Below, piece by piece: positions 10,642 to 19,605 of a stretch of DNA of 64,000 bases (positions are counted from its first letter, which is position 1; each line of letters begins with the position of its first letter). The notes under the pieces were generated by a model, which saw only the letters and a list, made by a program, of their open reading frames with translations, was not told the origin of the DNA and searched no databases. A program made the translations under genes and the position numbers. The DNA comes from Streptomyces fumigatiscleroticus (lineage in GTDB: Bacteria > Actinomycetota > Actinomycetes > Streptomycetales > Streptomycetaceae), in NCBI RefSeq assembly GCF_014647975.1, contig NZ_BMQF01000002.1:310001-374000 (forward strand), given 5' to 3'.

Positions 10642-11087
10642 CGCCACTCCCCGCCCGGCTCAGCCGCCTCCTCGGCGGCCTGAAGCCTGGCGTGCTCCTC
10701 GGCCTTGCCGCGGGTCGCCTGGGCGTCGGCGGGCAGCTCCAGCTCGGGGCAGTCCTTCCACAGCCGCTCCAGGGCGTAGAAGACACGCTCCTCGCTGTGC
10801 TGGACGTGGACGACGATGTCGACGTAGTCGAGCAGCACCCAGCGGGCCTCGCGGTCGCCCTCGCGGCGGACCGGCTTGGCGCCGAGTTCCTTCTGGAGCC
10901 GCTCTTCGATCTCGTCGACGATCGACTTGACCTGACGGTCGTTGGGCGCGGACGCCAGCAGGAAGGCGTCCGTGATCGACAGCACGTCGCTGACGTCGTA
11001 GGCGATGATGTCGTGCGCGAGCTTGTCGGCGGCCGCCTGGGCGGCGGTGTTGATGAGCTCGAGAGAGCGGTCGGTTGCGGTCACCAC
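10638..11087 (-). CDS. rsfS: Ribosome silencing factor RsfS
   Basis: RsfS (YbeB/Iojap) binds L14 on the 50S subunit and blocks 70S formation under starvation. The 149-residue product contains the family core: ADKLAHDIIAYDVSDVLSITDAFLLASAPNDRQV is typical of its first half, and WVLLDYVDIVVHVQ, then ERVFYALERLW, of its second. The C-terminal 30 residues are a charged extension. GTG 11087 follows GAAAG. The stop overlaps the phosphatase start, and nadD is upstream in the same direction, as in many bacteria. Confidence 0.95.
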   Translation of the reverse strand: MVTATDRSLELINTAAQAAADKLAHDIIAYDVSDVLSITDAFLLASAPNDRQVKSIVDEIEERLQKELGAKPVRREGDREARWVLLDYVDIVVHVQHSEERVFYALERLWKDCPELELPADAQATRGKAEEHARLQAAEEAAEPGGEWR

Positions 11088-11220
11088 ATGGCTTTCGGTC
11101 GGCGGTCACTTGACATCAAGGGTCTCACGGTCCGCCGCGAGCACCGAGATGATGACCGGAGCACGCCAGGGTGGGTCGCGTCACGCGCGCGCGACGCGAC
11201 CCGTGCCGGTGCCGGTTGTG

Positions 11221-12927
11221 CTACGACGACGGCTCGTAGTCCTGGCCGAGGACGACCATGACGTCGGCGTTCGCGGTGACCTCGCCCTTGGTGACCGAGC
11301 TGGTCGGCAGTCCCAGGGTCTTGGCGACCTCGGTGGCGTTCTCCTTGTCGCCGGCGTCGGCGTAGGTGACCCGGGAGGCGGCCTGGGCGGCCGACGTGGT
11401 GCCGCCCTCCAGGAAGGTGAAGCCGCCGTTGACCAGGACGACGCGGGCCTTGTCGGTGTTGTCCTCGGTGCCGCTGGCATTGCGGACGGAGACGCTGACG
11501 GCGGCGTCCTTGTCGGGGCTCTTGGCGGTGCCGCCGAGGATGTCCTTGACGACGCTGTCGCTGGCCTCGGCGCTCAGCGTGCCGTCGCTCTGGACGGGCA
11601 GCAGCGCCGTCTTGTAGTCGCCGCCCTTGGCGAGGTCGGCGAGGGAGGCGAGGAAGGTGCCGAGGTCCTTGTCGGTCAGCGGCGGGTCGAGGATCTGCCC
11701 CAGGGTCTGGACGGTGGTCGTCGCGGCGTCGGCGTCGGAGGTCATCTTGCGCAGCACACCCTGCATGACCTGGCCGAACCGCTCCAGCTGGGCGTTCTGG
11801 GCCTCGCCGGAGGCACGGTAGGTGGCGTAGGCGACGGCCATCTTGCCGCTGAGGGTCTGGCTCTCGCCCTTGTGCACCAGGGGCGAGGCGCTCTTGCTCT
11901 TGGCGTCCGGGTCCGGCACGTCGGTGTCGGTGTCGATCTCGACGTTGCCGACGAGATCGACGAGGTTCTGGAGGTAGGGGGTGTCCAGCCGCCAGGTGCC
12001 CTCGATGTCGGTGCCGAGGACCGAGTCGAGCGCGTCCTGGGTGGCGTCGGCGCCGTTGTCGTCGACCGACTTGGCCAGCGTGGTGGTGGTGCCGTCGTCG
12101 CCGGTCAGGGCGAGGGAGTTGGGCAGCAGCACGGTGGTGCCCTGCTTGGTGGTGGTGTTGTCGACGAGCAGTGCCGTCGAGGTGCCGCCCTGCTTGGTGT
12201 CGTGCAGGTGGACGACGAGCACGTCGCGCTTCTGGGCGCCCGCGGCGGTGGTGCCGCCGGTCCTGGAGTCGGACGAGGAGAGGCCGGGCAGCTTCCCGGC
12301 GTACCAGAGATAGCCCACTCCGCCGACCGCGACCAGCGCCAGGACGACGACCAGGCCGATGACGCGGCTGCGCGCGCGGCGTCTGGCCTCCTCGCGGCGC
12401 TCGGTGCGGTTCTCGGTGAACTTCAGCCAGTCGATGACGTCCTCGGAGTCCCCGTCGGGCTCCTCGACGAAGGCGAACTGCTCGGTGCGGTAGTCCGGCG
12501 CGCCCGCCTCGGCGGGGGCCTGCTGGTCCTCGGCCGGGCCGGCCTGGTGCGGGATGTAGGCGGTCTGCTCGGCCACCCGGGGCTGCCGGCCGCTGGTGGC
12601 GGCCTCGCCGTAGGGGTCGTAGGGCTCCCCGGCCGTGCCGCCCCCGGGCATGCCGGAGGCGTAGGGGGCGTAGGAGTCGTACGGGGTGACGGGCGGCTGC
12701 TGGCCGGTGCTGTAGGGGTCGTAGGCGGGCGCGGGCTGCCCGCCGCCCGTGGCGTAGGGGTCGTAGCCGTAGCCCTGCTGCGCGTACGGGTCGTAAGTGT
12801 GCTGCTGAGACTGCTGCGCGGACTGCTGCGGCGGCGGGGACTGCCGGTACACAGGCCGGCCGTACTCGTCGTAGCCGACGAGCTGGTACTCCTCGTCCCC
12901 GTGTCCCGCGTCGTATCGGTCGTTCAC
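11221..12927 (-). CDS. LCP-like protein with LytR_C domain and Tyr/Gly/Pro-rich N terminus
   Basis: LytR-CpsA-Psr (LCP) proteins transfer wall polymers to peptidoglycan. This 568-residue protein has an N-terminal cytoplasmic region (1-150) with repeated YDPY/GYDPYA motifs. A charged stretch and one transmembrane helix follow (about 218-238, VIGLVVVLALVAVGGVGYLW). The extracellular region shows LCP-like sequence: DVLVVHLHDTK, LLPNSLAL and AYATYRASGEAQNAQLERFGQV. The C-terminal 90 residues match LytR_C (VSVSVRNASGTEDNTDKARVVL to the end). The LCP arginine cluster looks reduced, so catalysis is uncertain. The GTG at 12927 follows GAGGGG. It lies 16 bp after nadD. Confidence 0.8.
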   Translation of the reverse strand: MNDRYDAGHGDEEYQLVGYDEYGRPVYRQSPPPQQSAQQSQQHTYDPYAQQGYGYDPYATGGGQPAPAYDPYSTGQQPPVTPYDSYAPYASGMPGGGTAGEPYDPYGEAATSGRQPRVAEQTAYIPHQAGPAEDQQAPAEAGAPDYRTEQFAFVEEPDGDSEDVIDWLKFTENRTERREEARRRARSRVIGLVVVLALVAVGGVGYLWYAGKLPGLSSSDSRTGGTTAAGAQKRDVLVVHLHDTKQGGTSTALLVDNTTTKQGTTVLLPNSLALTGDDGTTTTLAKSVDDNGADATQDALDSVLGTDIEGTWRLDTPYLQNLVDLVGNVEIDTDTDVPDPDAKSKSASPLVHKGESQTLSGKMAVAYATYRASGEAQNAQLERFGQVMQGVLRKMTSDADAATTTVQTLGQILDPPLTDKDLGTFLASLADLAKGGDYKTALLPVQSDGTLSAEASDSVVKDILGGTAKSPDKDAAVSVSVRNASGTEDNTDKARVVLVNGGFTFLEGGTTSAAQAASRVTYADAGDKENATEVAKTLGLPTSSVTKGEVTANADVMVVLGQDYEPSS

Positions 12928-12943
12928 CGGTGCCCCTCTCGGC

Positions 12944-13642
12944 TCACTCGCCGCGGTACAGCTCACGCTTGTCGATGTAGCGCACGACTCCGTCGGGCAC
13001 CAGATACCAGACGGGATCGCCCTTGGCGACTCTCGCACGGCAGTCCGTGGAGGAGATGGCGAGGGCGGGAACCTCGACGAGCGAGACGCCGCCCTCGGGG
13101 AGTCCGGGATCGGCCAGGTTGTGACCGGGACGGGTCACGCCGATGAAGTGTGCGAGGGAGAACAGCTCCTCCGAGTCCCGCCAGGTGAGGATCTGGCCGA
13201 GGGCGTCGGCGCCGGTGATGAAGAACAGGTCCGTGTCCGGGTTGAGCGCGCGCAGGTCGCGCAGGGTGTCCACCGTGTAGGTGGGGCCGCCGCGGTCGAT
13301 GTCGATACGGCTCACCGAGAACTGCGGGTTCTCGGCGGTCGCGATGACCGTCATCAGATAGCGGTCCTCGGCCGCGGACACCGCGCGGTGGCTCTTCTGC
13401 CACGGCTGTCCGGTCGGCACGAACACCACCTCGTCCAGGTGGAACTGCGCGGCGACCTCGCTGGCCGCCACGAGGTGCCCGTGGTGGATCGGGTCGAAGG
13501 TGCCGCCCATGACGCCGAGGCGGCGTTTGCCCGAGTGCGACGGGCCGTGGCCCGGGGCGGCGGCGTGACCGGGCGCCTGGCGGTGCTGCGAGCCGCTCGC
13601 CGTGTCGTTCGCCGGACCGGTAGGCATGTCCTGCTCTCCCAT
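12944..13642 (-). CDS. nadD: Nicotinate-nucleotide adenylyltransferase
   Basis: Makes deamido-NAD from nicotinate mononucleotide and ATP. The 232-residue product has an N-terminal extension of about 40 residues, then the nucleotidyltransferase core. That core includes [15 protein letters not shown] with the HxGH motif, [11 protein letters not shown], and [14 protein letters not shown], equivalent to the ISSTxIR motif. The ATG at 13642 (MGEQDMPTG) stands 8 nt after TAGGGT, suggesting a leaderless transcript. The internal ATG at 13627 has a GGGAGAG ribosome site and is an alternative start. LCP, rsfS and phosphatase genes follow in one direction. Confidence 0.95.
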   Translation of the reverse strand: MGEQDMPTGPANDTASGSQHRQAPGHAAAPGHGPSHSGKRRLGVMGGTFDPIHHGHLVAASEVAAQFHLDEVVFVPTGQPWQKSHRAVSAAEDRYLMTVIATAENPQFSVSRIDIDRGGPTYTVDTLRDLRALNPDTDLFFITGADALGQILTWRDSEELFSLAHFIGVTRPGHNLADPGLPEGGVSLVEVPALAISSTDCRARVAKGDPVWYLVPDGVVRYIDKRELYRGE

Positions 13643-13799
13643 GCGTGCAGACCCTACCGGCCCGGCCTGAGGGTTTCGGCCTCGCCCGAACTCCTGGTTC
13701 CTGTTCCGCCTGCGGCTTCGCCCGCGCGGAAGGACCCCGTGAGCAGGCAGATGCCCCCGTGAACCCCCCGGGATGTCCCGGAAGGCGGCCCGGCCGGGC

Positions 13800-13964
13800 T
13801 CAGCGGTCGCGGTTGAAACGCGTGGTGACCCACAGCAGGAGCAGCAGGATGACGAACGCGCCGCCGCCGGTGAGGTAGGGGCTGAGGCTCTCGTGGTTGC
13901 CGCCGTGCTCCTCGCCCTCGGCAGCGAGGGTGACCAACTGGGCAGCGGCACTGTGCAGCATCAT
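13800..13964 (-). CDS. Small single-pass membrane protein (54 aa)
   Basis: The product begins [23 protein letters not shown]. It has one hydrophobic segment at about 33-46 ([14 protein letters not shown]) and ends TTRFNRDR, so its C terminus is probably cytoplasmic. Two adjacent ATG codons (13964, 13961) could start translation and no strong ribosome site is seen. It sits 157 bp upstream of nadD. Support is an intact frame with Streptomyces-like codon use and a membrane-protein layout; no function is visible. Confidence 0.6.
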   Translation of the reverse strand: MMLHSAAAQLVTLAAEGEEHGGNHESLSPYLTGGGAFVILLLLLWVTTRFNRDR

Positions 13965-14101
13965 CTTCGGCAGGACCAATCAGGTGTGGGCGGGATAAAG
14001 ACGTCGGCTCATCGTAAGCGGGCGCCTCGGGAGCGATCACGCCGACTCCGCCGTTGGGGACAGGTGGGCCGGCCATGACGGCGGGGAACCTTCCGGCCGT
14101 C

Positions 14102-14260
14102 TCAGTCGTCCTTCCGCTTGTAGCCCCGCAGCAGGAACCACGCCGTCAGCGCGCAGCCCAGCACCATCACGATGAGGACGACCCGGAGCAGATTGCCCGA
14201 CCCTTCCTGTCCGGCGGCGCTCGCGGCCTCGGCGAGCCAGGCGGTGGGGTGGTGCTCCAT
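14102..14260 (-). CDS. Small single-pass membrane protein (52 aa)
   Basis: MEHHPTAWLAEAASAAGQ leads into one transmembrane segment (about 24-44, LLRVVLIVMVLGCALTAWFLL) and a short basic tail, RGYKRKDD. The ATG at 14260 has GAAGGAG 8 nt upstream. It lies in a run of small membrane proteins before nadD and is divergent from the M48 protease gene. Confidence 0.7.
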   Translation of the reverse strand: MEHHPTAWLAEAASAAGQEGSGNLLRVVLIVMVLGCALTAWFLLRGYKRKDD

Positions 14261-14373
14261 GACGTGGACTCCTTCGCTGTACTGCCGGTCCACGGTATAT
14301 CCGCCTAGGCTGGGCTCTGCTTCGGGGGAGCAAAGGGCCGCACAAGGGTCCGCAAAGGGTCACACAGACGCGC

Positions 14374-15510
14374 ATGGGGGAAGACATGTCCGAAGGCCAC
14401 CAGCACGACGGGCAGGAGAAGGTGCCGAGCAGGCAGCGCAGGCGCTTCCCGGAGATCTCCTCGCGTGCGTACGAGCATCCGGCCGACCGTTCCGCCCTGG
14501 TGGCGCTGCGCAAGCTGAGCGGCTTCGACACGGTGTTCAAGGCCCTCAGCGGTCTGCTCCCCGAGCGCAGCCTGCGGCTGCTGTTCCTGTCCGACTCGGT
14601 GCGCGTCTCGGACCGGCAGTTCGCACACCTGAACGACATGCTGCGGGACGCCTGTTACATCCTGGACCTGGAGAAGGTCCCCCCGATGTACGTCAACCAG
14701 GACCCGCAGCCCAACGCGATGTGCATCGGCCTGGACGAACCGATCATCGTGGTCACCACGGGGCTGGTCGAACTGCTCGACGAGGAGGAGATGCGGGCGG
14801 TCATCGGGCACGAGGTCGGCCACGCGCTGTCCGGGCACGCGGTGTACCGGACCGTCCTGCTCTTCCTGACCAGCCTGGCCGTCCGGGTCGCCTGGATCCC
14901 GCTGGGCAACCTGGCGATCATGGCCATTGTGACCGCGCTGCGCGAGTGGTTCCGCAAGTCGGAGCTGTCCGCGGACCGTGCGGGGCTCCTCGTCGGCCAG
15001 GACCTGCGGGCATCCATGCGCGGCCTGATGAAGATCGCGGGCGGCAACCACCTGCACGAGATGAACGTGGACGCGTTCCTGGAGCAGGCCGAGGAGTACG
15101 AGGCCGGGGGCGACCTGCGCGACTCCGTGCTGAAGATCCTCAACGTGCTGCCCCGCTCCCACCCGTTCACCACCGTGCGGGCCGCGGAGCTGAAGAAGTG
15201 GGCGGCCTCCCGCGACCACCAGCGGATCATGGACGGCCACTACCCGCGGCGCTCCGAGGACAGGGACGCCTCGGTCCGTGACTCGTTCCGGGAGTCGGCG
15301 GCCAGCTACGCGACCCATGTGAAGAGCTCGAAGGATCCGCTGATGAAGCTGGTCAGCGACCTCGCCGGCGGGGCCGGGGACCTGGGCGACCGGGTCCGGC
15401 GCGGCTTCGGGGGCTTCACGTCGTCCGCGCCCAAGCCTCCGTCGTCGGACGGGACCGGGACACCGGACGAGCAGCCGCCGGGCGCTCAGCCGCCGCGGGA
15501 CGGCGACTGA
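14374..15510 (+). CDS. M48 family metalloprotease
   Basis: A zinc protease of the HtpX/Ste24 class. The 378-residue protein has HEVGH at 146-150 (two His ligands and the catalytic Glu) and the third ligand E197 in SELSADRAG. Two hydrophobic stretches (about 158-176 and 177-190) between them suggest membrane association. It lacks the N-terminal multi-helix region of HtpX, so the catalytic domain may be cytoplasmic. The C-terminal 70 residues are Pro/Gly/Asp-rich and probably disordered. The ATG at 14386 is an alternative start; neither has ideal Shine-Dalgarno spacing. Substrates are unknown. Confidence 0.85.
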   Translation: MGEDMSEGHQHDGQEKVPSRQRRRFPEISSRAYEHPADRSALVALRKLSGFDTVFKALSGLLPERSLRLLFLSDSVRVSDRQFAHLNDMLRDACYILDLEKVPPMYVNQDPQPNAMCIGLDEPIIVVTTGLVELLDEEEMRAVIGHEVGHALSGHAVYRTVLLFLTSLAVRVAWIPLGNLAIMAIVTALREWFRKSELSADRAGLLVGQDLRASMRGLMKIAGGNHLHEMNVDAFLEQAEEYEAGGDLRDSVLKILNVLPRSHPFTTVRAAELKKWAASRDHQRIMDGHYPRRSEDRDASVRDSFRESAASYATHVKSSKDPLMKLVSDLAGGAGDLGDRVRRGFGGFTSSAPKPPSSDGTGTPDEQPPGAQPPRDGD

Positions 15511-15548
15511 GCGGGACGACACCGTGCTGTCGTTCCGGCCGCTTCCGA

Positions 15549-15734
15549 CGGCACCCGCCCGCAGCGCGCGCTGCCGTCCGCACCGCGGGACCGCATAAGC
15601 GGCACCAGATCCGTACCCGTACGACGGGCTCCGCTTGCCGCCGGCGTCACAACGGCACCCGCCCGCACCGCCAGGCCGCAGCGGCGGCACCGGATCCGTA
15701 CCCGTACGACCGGCTCCGTTGCCGCCTGCGTCAC
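15549..15734. repeat. Imperfect direct duplication in a convergent intergenic gap
   Basis: Two copies lie head to tail, about 15549-15650 and 15652-15734. Both begin ACGGCACCCGCCCGCA, share ATCCGTACCCGTACGAC and end with a GCCGCC-GGCGTCAC-type segment; the second has lost about 20 bp. They fill the gap between the M48 gene and the convergent gene whose stop lies at 15731. Confidence 0.65.
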
Positions 15735-16795
15735 ACCTTCGGCTGAGCGTCGGCCGCCAGTGACCCGCACAGCGCCGTGGCGCTGTCCGTGGCGTACGGG
15801 TCCGTGCCGGCCGGGCCGCCCGCTTTGGCCGTCTGGCCGGCCAGCAGCGGGCGCAGATGGCTGGCCGAGTCCTCCGCACAGGACAGCGGGCCGGCCTGGA
15901 CATAGGAGACGACGAGCTGGGCCTGGTGGAGACGCAGGTCCTCGCGGTCGAAGCGGAAGTGCAGCTCGCGCCGGACGGTGAACAGCGATACGTCGGCCCT
16001 GTCGTCGCCGGTGGGGCGCAGCGCGTAGACGAAGGTGTGGTCCGTGATCACCTCGAGGGTGGAGGAGTCGGTCTCGGCGGCTTGCAGACTGCCCTGGACC
16101 CGGACCTTGCTGTCGGCCAGCTCGGCGCGGGAGGGGTCGAAGCGGACCAGCCAGCCGGTGGGTGTGTGCCGTCCGTCCGTGGCAGGGTGTTCGAAACTCT
16201 GGTCGAACTGGTCGAGCTGATCGGAGTCGAGAAGGATCCGCACCGAGCGGATCTCGCCGCCGGTGAGCACGTCCGGGTCGAGTCCGGACCGGACGACGTA
16301 GTCCTTGGCGGTGGTCAGGGCGCTCAGGACCTGGCTGTCCGAGAAATGCGCGGTGCGCCGCGCGGCGGGCAGCGGCACGCCTTCTGCGCCGACGCGGAAC
16401 TGCGCGGCGGGGCTGTGCCCGTACAGGTACTGGGGGTCGGCGACGCCGGGCACCTTGCCCTGAGGGGCGAGCGGGATGACCGTCATCCGCATGGGCTCGG
16501 CGGGCTTCTGGGCGGCGGGGGTCTGGTAGGGGTGCCGTACGCCCATGTAGATGGCCGTGCCGAAGGCGAGGGCGATCAGCACCACCAGGATCAGGACCTG
16601 CCGGGACAGTCCCCGGTGCAGGGGCGGACGGCGGCGGACGGCGGGCGCGTGGTCGGTCATGCGCTCCTGGGCGGAGGACTCCTGGAGCCGGGCAGCACGG
16701 ACGAACGACTCGTCGAAGACGACGGATCGGTACTCGTCCTCTCCACCGGGGGTGCCCTCGGGTGTCCCCTCAGGTGGGTCTCCAGGCCCTCCCAT
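15731..16795 (-). CDS. Membrane-anchored conserved protein, paralogue of 16930-17493
   Basis: The 354-residue protein has a cytoplasmic N terminus with EYRSVVFDESFVRAARLQESSAQERM (about 20-45). One transmembrane helix follows (about 68-88, VLILVVLIALAFGTAIYMGV), then a 265-residue external domain of unknown fold. The same SVVFDE-FVRAA motif occurs in the neighbouring gene. The external domain has two cysteines near the C terminus (SCAEDS and LCGSL) that may pair. ATG 16795 has no ribosome site but lies 6 nt after TACTCT, implying leaderless translation. It is Streptomyces-conserved as far as I recall; function unknown. Confidence 0.75.
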   Translation of the reverse strand: MGGPGDPPEGTPEGTPGGEDEYRSVVFDESFVRAARLQESSAQERMTDHAPAVRRRPPLHRGLSRQVLILVVLIALAFGTAIYMGVRHPYQTPAAQKPAEPMRMTVIPLAPQGKVPGVADPQYLYGHSPAAQFRVGAEGVPLPAARRTAHFSDSQVLSALTTAKDYVVRSGLDPDVLTGGEIRSVRILLDSDQLDQFDQSFEHPATDGRHTPTGWLVRFDPSRAELADSKVRVQGSLQAAETDSSTLEVITDHTFVYALRPTGDDRADVSLFTVRRELHFRFDREDLRLHQAQLVVSYVQAGPLSCAEDSASHLRPLLAGQTAKAGGPAGTDPYATDSATALCGSLAADAQPKV

Positions 16796-16929
16796 ATTCT
16801 CAGAGTAGGTCTCCTGGGGCCCCGGTAAACGCCCTGGTACACGACAAGTTCCGACGGGTTGCGGGAAGCGCCGTCATGAGGGTGCCGACGAGTCGCCGGG
16901 CACCCCGGACGGGCGTGCGAGCGGGTCGC

Positions 16930-17493
16930 TCAGGGGTTGCGGGGGATCACCGAGACGGCCGGCTGGGAGTAGTCGGCGGAGACCGAGGGGGCCGCCGCGC
17001 CGCCCTGCTCCACGCCGGTCGAGGCGGGCGGGGGAACCCGGTCCCGGCTGCCGCCCGAGGACGCGCCCCGGTAGACGGCCGTGAAGGCCAGCGCCACCAT
17101 GCCGATGCCCATCACGAGGGCGAGCAACCAGGCGACGGGGCGGTGCCAGCGGATCTGCTTGCCGAAGGTGCCCGGGGCGCCGTAGCGGTGTTCGAGGGGG
17201 TCGGTGTCCTCGGGCTCGTCCAGGTCCGGATCATGGCTGAAATCGCCGTATCCGTCGTCGTACCGCTCGCTCCTGCCGGCGGTCCGGCGGGCCTCGGCCT
17301 CGGAGGCCTCGGCTCTGGCCTGCGCCGCGGCCAGGAGGCGCTCGACGGCGGACGGCTCGTGCACCGTGGCCGCCCGTACGAAGGCCTCGTCGAAGACCAC
17401 GGAGGCGAACTCTTCGTCCGACACCCCGCGGTCGTGGTCGTCGTCGGGCTCCCAGCCGTCAGGGAACGGCGTGCCCCCCACGTCCTCCGGCAC
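16930..17493 (-). CDS. Membrane protein sharing the SVVFDE motif with its neighbour
   Basis: A 187-residue product. The N-terminal cytoplasmic part contains EFASVVFDEAFVRAATVHEPSAVERL (about 28-53), closely matching the downstream paralogue. An acidic linker follows, then a transmembrane helix (about 120-140, VAWLLALVMGIGMVALAFTAV). A short external tail rich in Ser, Gly and Pro ends SVIPRNP. The GTG at 17493 lies 6 nt after TACTCT, the same element and spacing as the paralogue. An upstream in-frame TTG at 17520 would place the promoter inside the gene and is less likely. Confidence 0.7.
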   Translation of the reverse strand: MPEDVGGTPFPDGWEPDDDHDRGVSDEEFASVVFDEAFVRAATVHEPSAVERLLAAAQARAEASEAEARRTAGRSERYDDGYGDFSHDPDLDEPEDTDPLEHRYGAPGTFGKQIRWHRPVAWLLALVMGIGMVALAFTAVYRGASSGGSRDRVPPPASTGVEQGGAAAPSVSADYSQPAVSVIPRNP

Positions 17494-17622
17494 GGATCCA
17501 GAGTAGACCTGAGGGGTCAATTTGGGCAGACGGTATGGAAATTCATCCGCCTGGTGAGACGCCCGTCCGCGGCGTCGCCGCAGCCGGAGGGCATGCCGTA
17601 CGCATATGCCGCGCGGCTGGCC

Positions 17623-18909
17623 TCAGCGCCGCACGTGCCCGTCCCCGGTGACGATGTACTTGGTGCTGGTCAGCTCCGGCAGCCCCATCGGGCCGCGGGC
17701 GTGCAGCTTCTGCGTGGAGATGCCGATCTCGGCGCCGAAGCCGAACTGACCGCCGTCGGTGAAGCGGGTGGAGGCGTTCACGGCCACCGTGGTGGAGTCG
17801 ACCAGCTGGGTGAAGCGGCGGGCGGCCTGCTGCGAGGTCGTCACGATGGCCTCGGTGTGGCCGGAGGTCCACAGCCGGATGTGTTCCACGGCCTTGTCGA
17901 GCGAGTCGACGACCGCGGCGGCGATGTCGTAGGAGAGGTACTCCGTCTCCCAGTCCTCGGGGGTGGCCTCCACGACGGTGGCGCGCGAGTCCTTGGCGTA
18001 GGCCATCACCCGTTCGTCGGCGTGCACGGTGACCCCGGCGTCGGCGAGGGCGTCCAGGGCCCGGGGCAGGAACTCGGCGGCGATGTCCTGGTGGACGAGG
18101 AGCGTCTCGGCGGCGTTGCAGACGCTGACGCGCTGCGCCTTGGAGTTGATCAGGATGTCGACCGCCATGTCGAGGTCGGCGTGGGCGTCCACGTAGACGT
18201 GGCAGTTGCCGGTGCCGGTCTCGATGACCGGGACGGTGGACTCCTGGACGACCGCGTTGATCAGCGAGGCACCACCGCGCGGGATGAGCACGTCGACCAG
18301 GCCGCGGGCGCGCATCAGCTCGCGCACGCTGTCGCGGCTCTCGCCGGGCACGAGCTGCACGGCGTCGGCGGGCAGTCCGGCGCCGCCCACGGCGTCCCGG
18401 ATCACCCGGACGAGGGCGGTGTTCGACTCGTATGCCGAGGAGGAACCGCGCAGCAGCGCCGCGTTGCCGGACTTCAGGCACAGGGCGGCGGCGTCGACGG
18501 TCACGTTGGGCCGGCCCTCGTAGATGATGCCGACCACGCCGAGCGGCACGCGGACCTGGCGCAGGTCGATGCCGTTGGGAAGGGTGGAGCCGCGGACGAC
18601 CTCGCCGACCGGGTCGGGCAGCGCCACGACGTCGCGCACGTCGGAGGCGATGGCGCGGACCCGCTCGGGGGTGAGGGTGAGCCGGTCGACGATGGCCTCG
18701 CTGGTGCCGGCCGCGCGGGCCTTGGCGACGTCCTTGGTGTTGGCCTCGACGATCTCGCTCGTGCGGACCTCCAGCGCGTCCGCGATGGCGAGCAGCGCGT
18801 CGTCCTTCTCGGCCCGCGGCAGCGGCGCGAGGGTGGCCGCGGCGGCCTTCGCGCGGTAGGCGGCCTGGGTGACCGGGGACATCGAGTCGTACGGCGAGAG
18901 CGTGGTCAT
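17623..18909 (-). CDS. proA: Gamma-glutamyl phosphate reductase
   Basis: Second step of proline synthesis: NADPH-dependent reduction of gamma-glutamyl phosphate to glutamate semialdehyde. The 428-residue product is of normal length and has the catalytic Cys in [12 protein letters not shown]. Other family segments are [33 protein letters not shown], and the C-terminal [18 protein letters not shown]. The start ATG at 18909 has no ribosome site but a promoter ends 7 nt before it (see 18917-18945). proB lies upstream in the same direction, separated by one small gene. Confidence 0.97.
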   Translation of the reverse strand: MTTLSPYDSMSPVTQAAYRAKAAAATLAPLPRAEKDDALLAIADALEVRTSEIVEANTKDVAKARAAGTSEAIVDRLTLTPERVRAIASDVRDVVALPDPVGEVVRGSTLPNGIDLRQVRVPLGVVGIIYEGRPNVTVDAAALCLKSGNAALLRGSSSAYESNTALVRVIRDAVGGAGLPADAVQLVPGESRDSVRELMRARGLVDVLIPRGGASLINAVVQESTVPVIETGTGNCHVYVDAHADLDMAVDILINSKAQRVSVCNAAETLLVHQDIAAEFLPRALDALADAGVTVHADERVMAYAKDSRATVVEATPEDWETEYLSYDIAAAVVDSLDKAVEHIRLWTSGHTEAIVTTSQQAARRFTQLVDSTTVAVNASTRFTDGGQFGFGAEIGISTQKLHARGPMGLPELTSTKYIVTGDGHVRR

Positions 18910-18916
18910 GCAGGGA

Positions 18917-18945
18917 AGGGTAGTGCGCCCGCGGGCTCCGTCCAC
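18917..18945 (-). promoter_or_regulatory. proA promoter for a leaderless transcript
   Basis: On the minus strand GTGGAC (18945-18940) and TACCCT (18922-18917) are separated by 17 bp. The -10 box ends 7 nt before the proA ATG, so transcription should start at or next to the A of the ATG. Confidence 0.6.
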
Positions 18946-19004
18946 CGGCTGTTCCACAGCCCGAGACAAGCCCCGCGGGGTGTGGACCGCGCACCGCCTC
19001 GGCC

Positions 19005-19394
19005 TCAGTAAGGGTGCACGCCCACCGGTGTCGCGGGCGGTGGTCCGTAACCCTCGGCGATGCGCTGGTGGTAGGTGACGCGGTCGATGACCTCCAGGCC
19101 GACGATCTCCCAGGGCGGCAGTCCCGCGGTCTGGCGGTGCTCGCCCCACAGGCGCAGCGCGACGGCGGCCGCGTCGTGCAGGTCGCGGGCCTCCTCCCAG
19201 TAGCGGATCTCCGCGTGGTCGTTGGCGTACCTGCTGGTCAGCAGGAAGGGATGGTCGTGTGCGAGCTGCTCCAGGGCGCGCCGGACCTCCGCCAGCGGGG
19301 CCTGGCGGCCCGAGACGCTGAGGGTGACGTGCCACAGACGCGGAGTGTCCTCGGGTTCCTCGCCCCGGAACCGGCCGCCGGCCGCGACACTCAT
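19005..19394 (-). CDS. Conserved protein of unknown function (129 aa)
   Basis: [13 protein letters not shown] precedes a compact domain: [40 protein letters not shown], then [20 protein letters not shown] and [16 protein letters not shown]. The beta-alpha-beta pattern ([10 protein letters not shown], helix, strand) resembles a ferredoxin-like fold, but I do not recognise a named family with certainty. The ATG at 19394 has GAGGAG about 9 nt upstream. It lies between proB and proA, all in one direction. Confidence 0.7.
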   Translation of the reverse strand: MSVAAGGRFRGEEPEDTPRLWHVTLSVSGRQAPLAEVRRALEQLAHDHPFLLTSRYANDHAEIRYWEEARDLHDAAAVALRLWGEHRQTAGLPPWEIVGLEVIDRVTYHQRIAEGYGPPPATPVGVHPY

Positions 19395-19570
19395 CAGGGC
19401 GCGCTCCTCACCGGCCGCGCGGGAGCCGGCACCACCGTGGGACGCCGCCGTCCCAGGGCGCACTCGTCTCACGACGGCCTCCTTCACGCACACGTCGACC
19501 CGGTGGTCGTGGAACCTGTCCCTGCGACAAAGTTGAGCAGGCCGCAAGGGCTCGCGTGGCGGTTTTGCGG

Positions 19571-19597
19571 AACGTCCACCACCAGGGCATGGACGTT
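19571..19597 (-). terminator. Hairpin after proB
   Basis: AACGTCCA (19597-19590 on the minus strand) pairs with TGGACGTT (19578-19571), 8 bp with an 11-nt loop. It begins 9 bp after the proB stop. The stem is short and followed by only a few T residues, so it may be weak. Confidence 0.45.
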
Positions 19598-19605
19598 TCG
19601 GTCCA

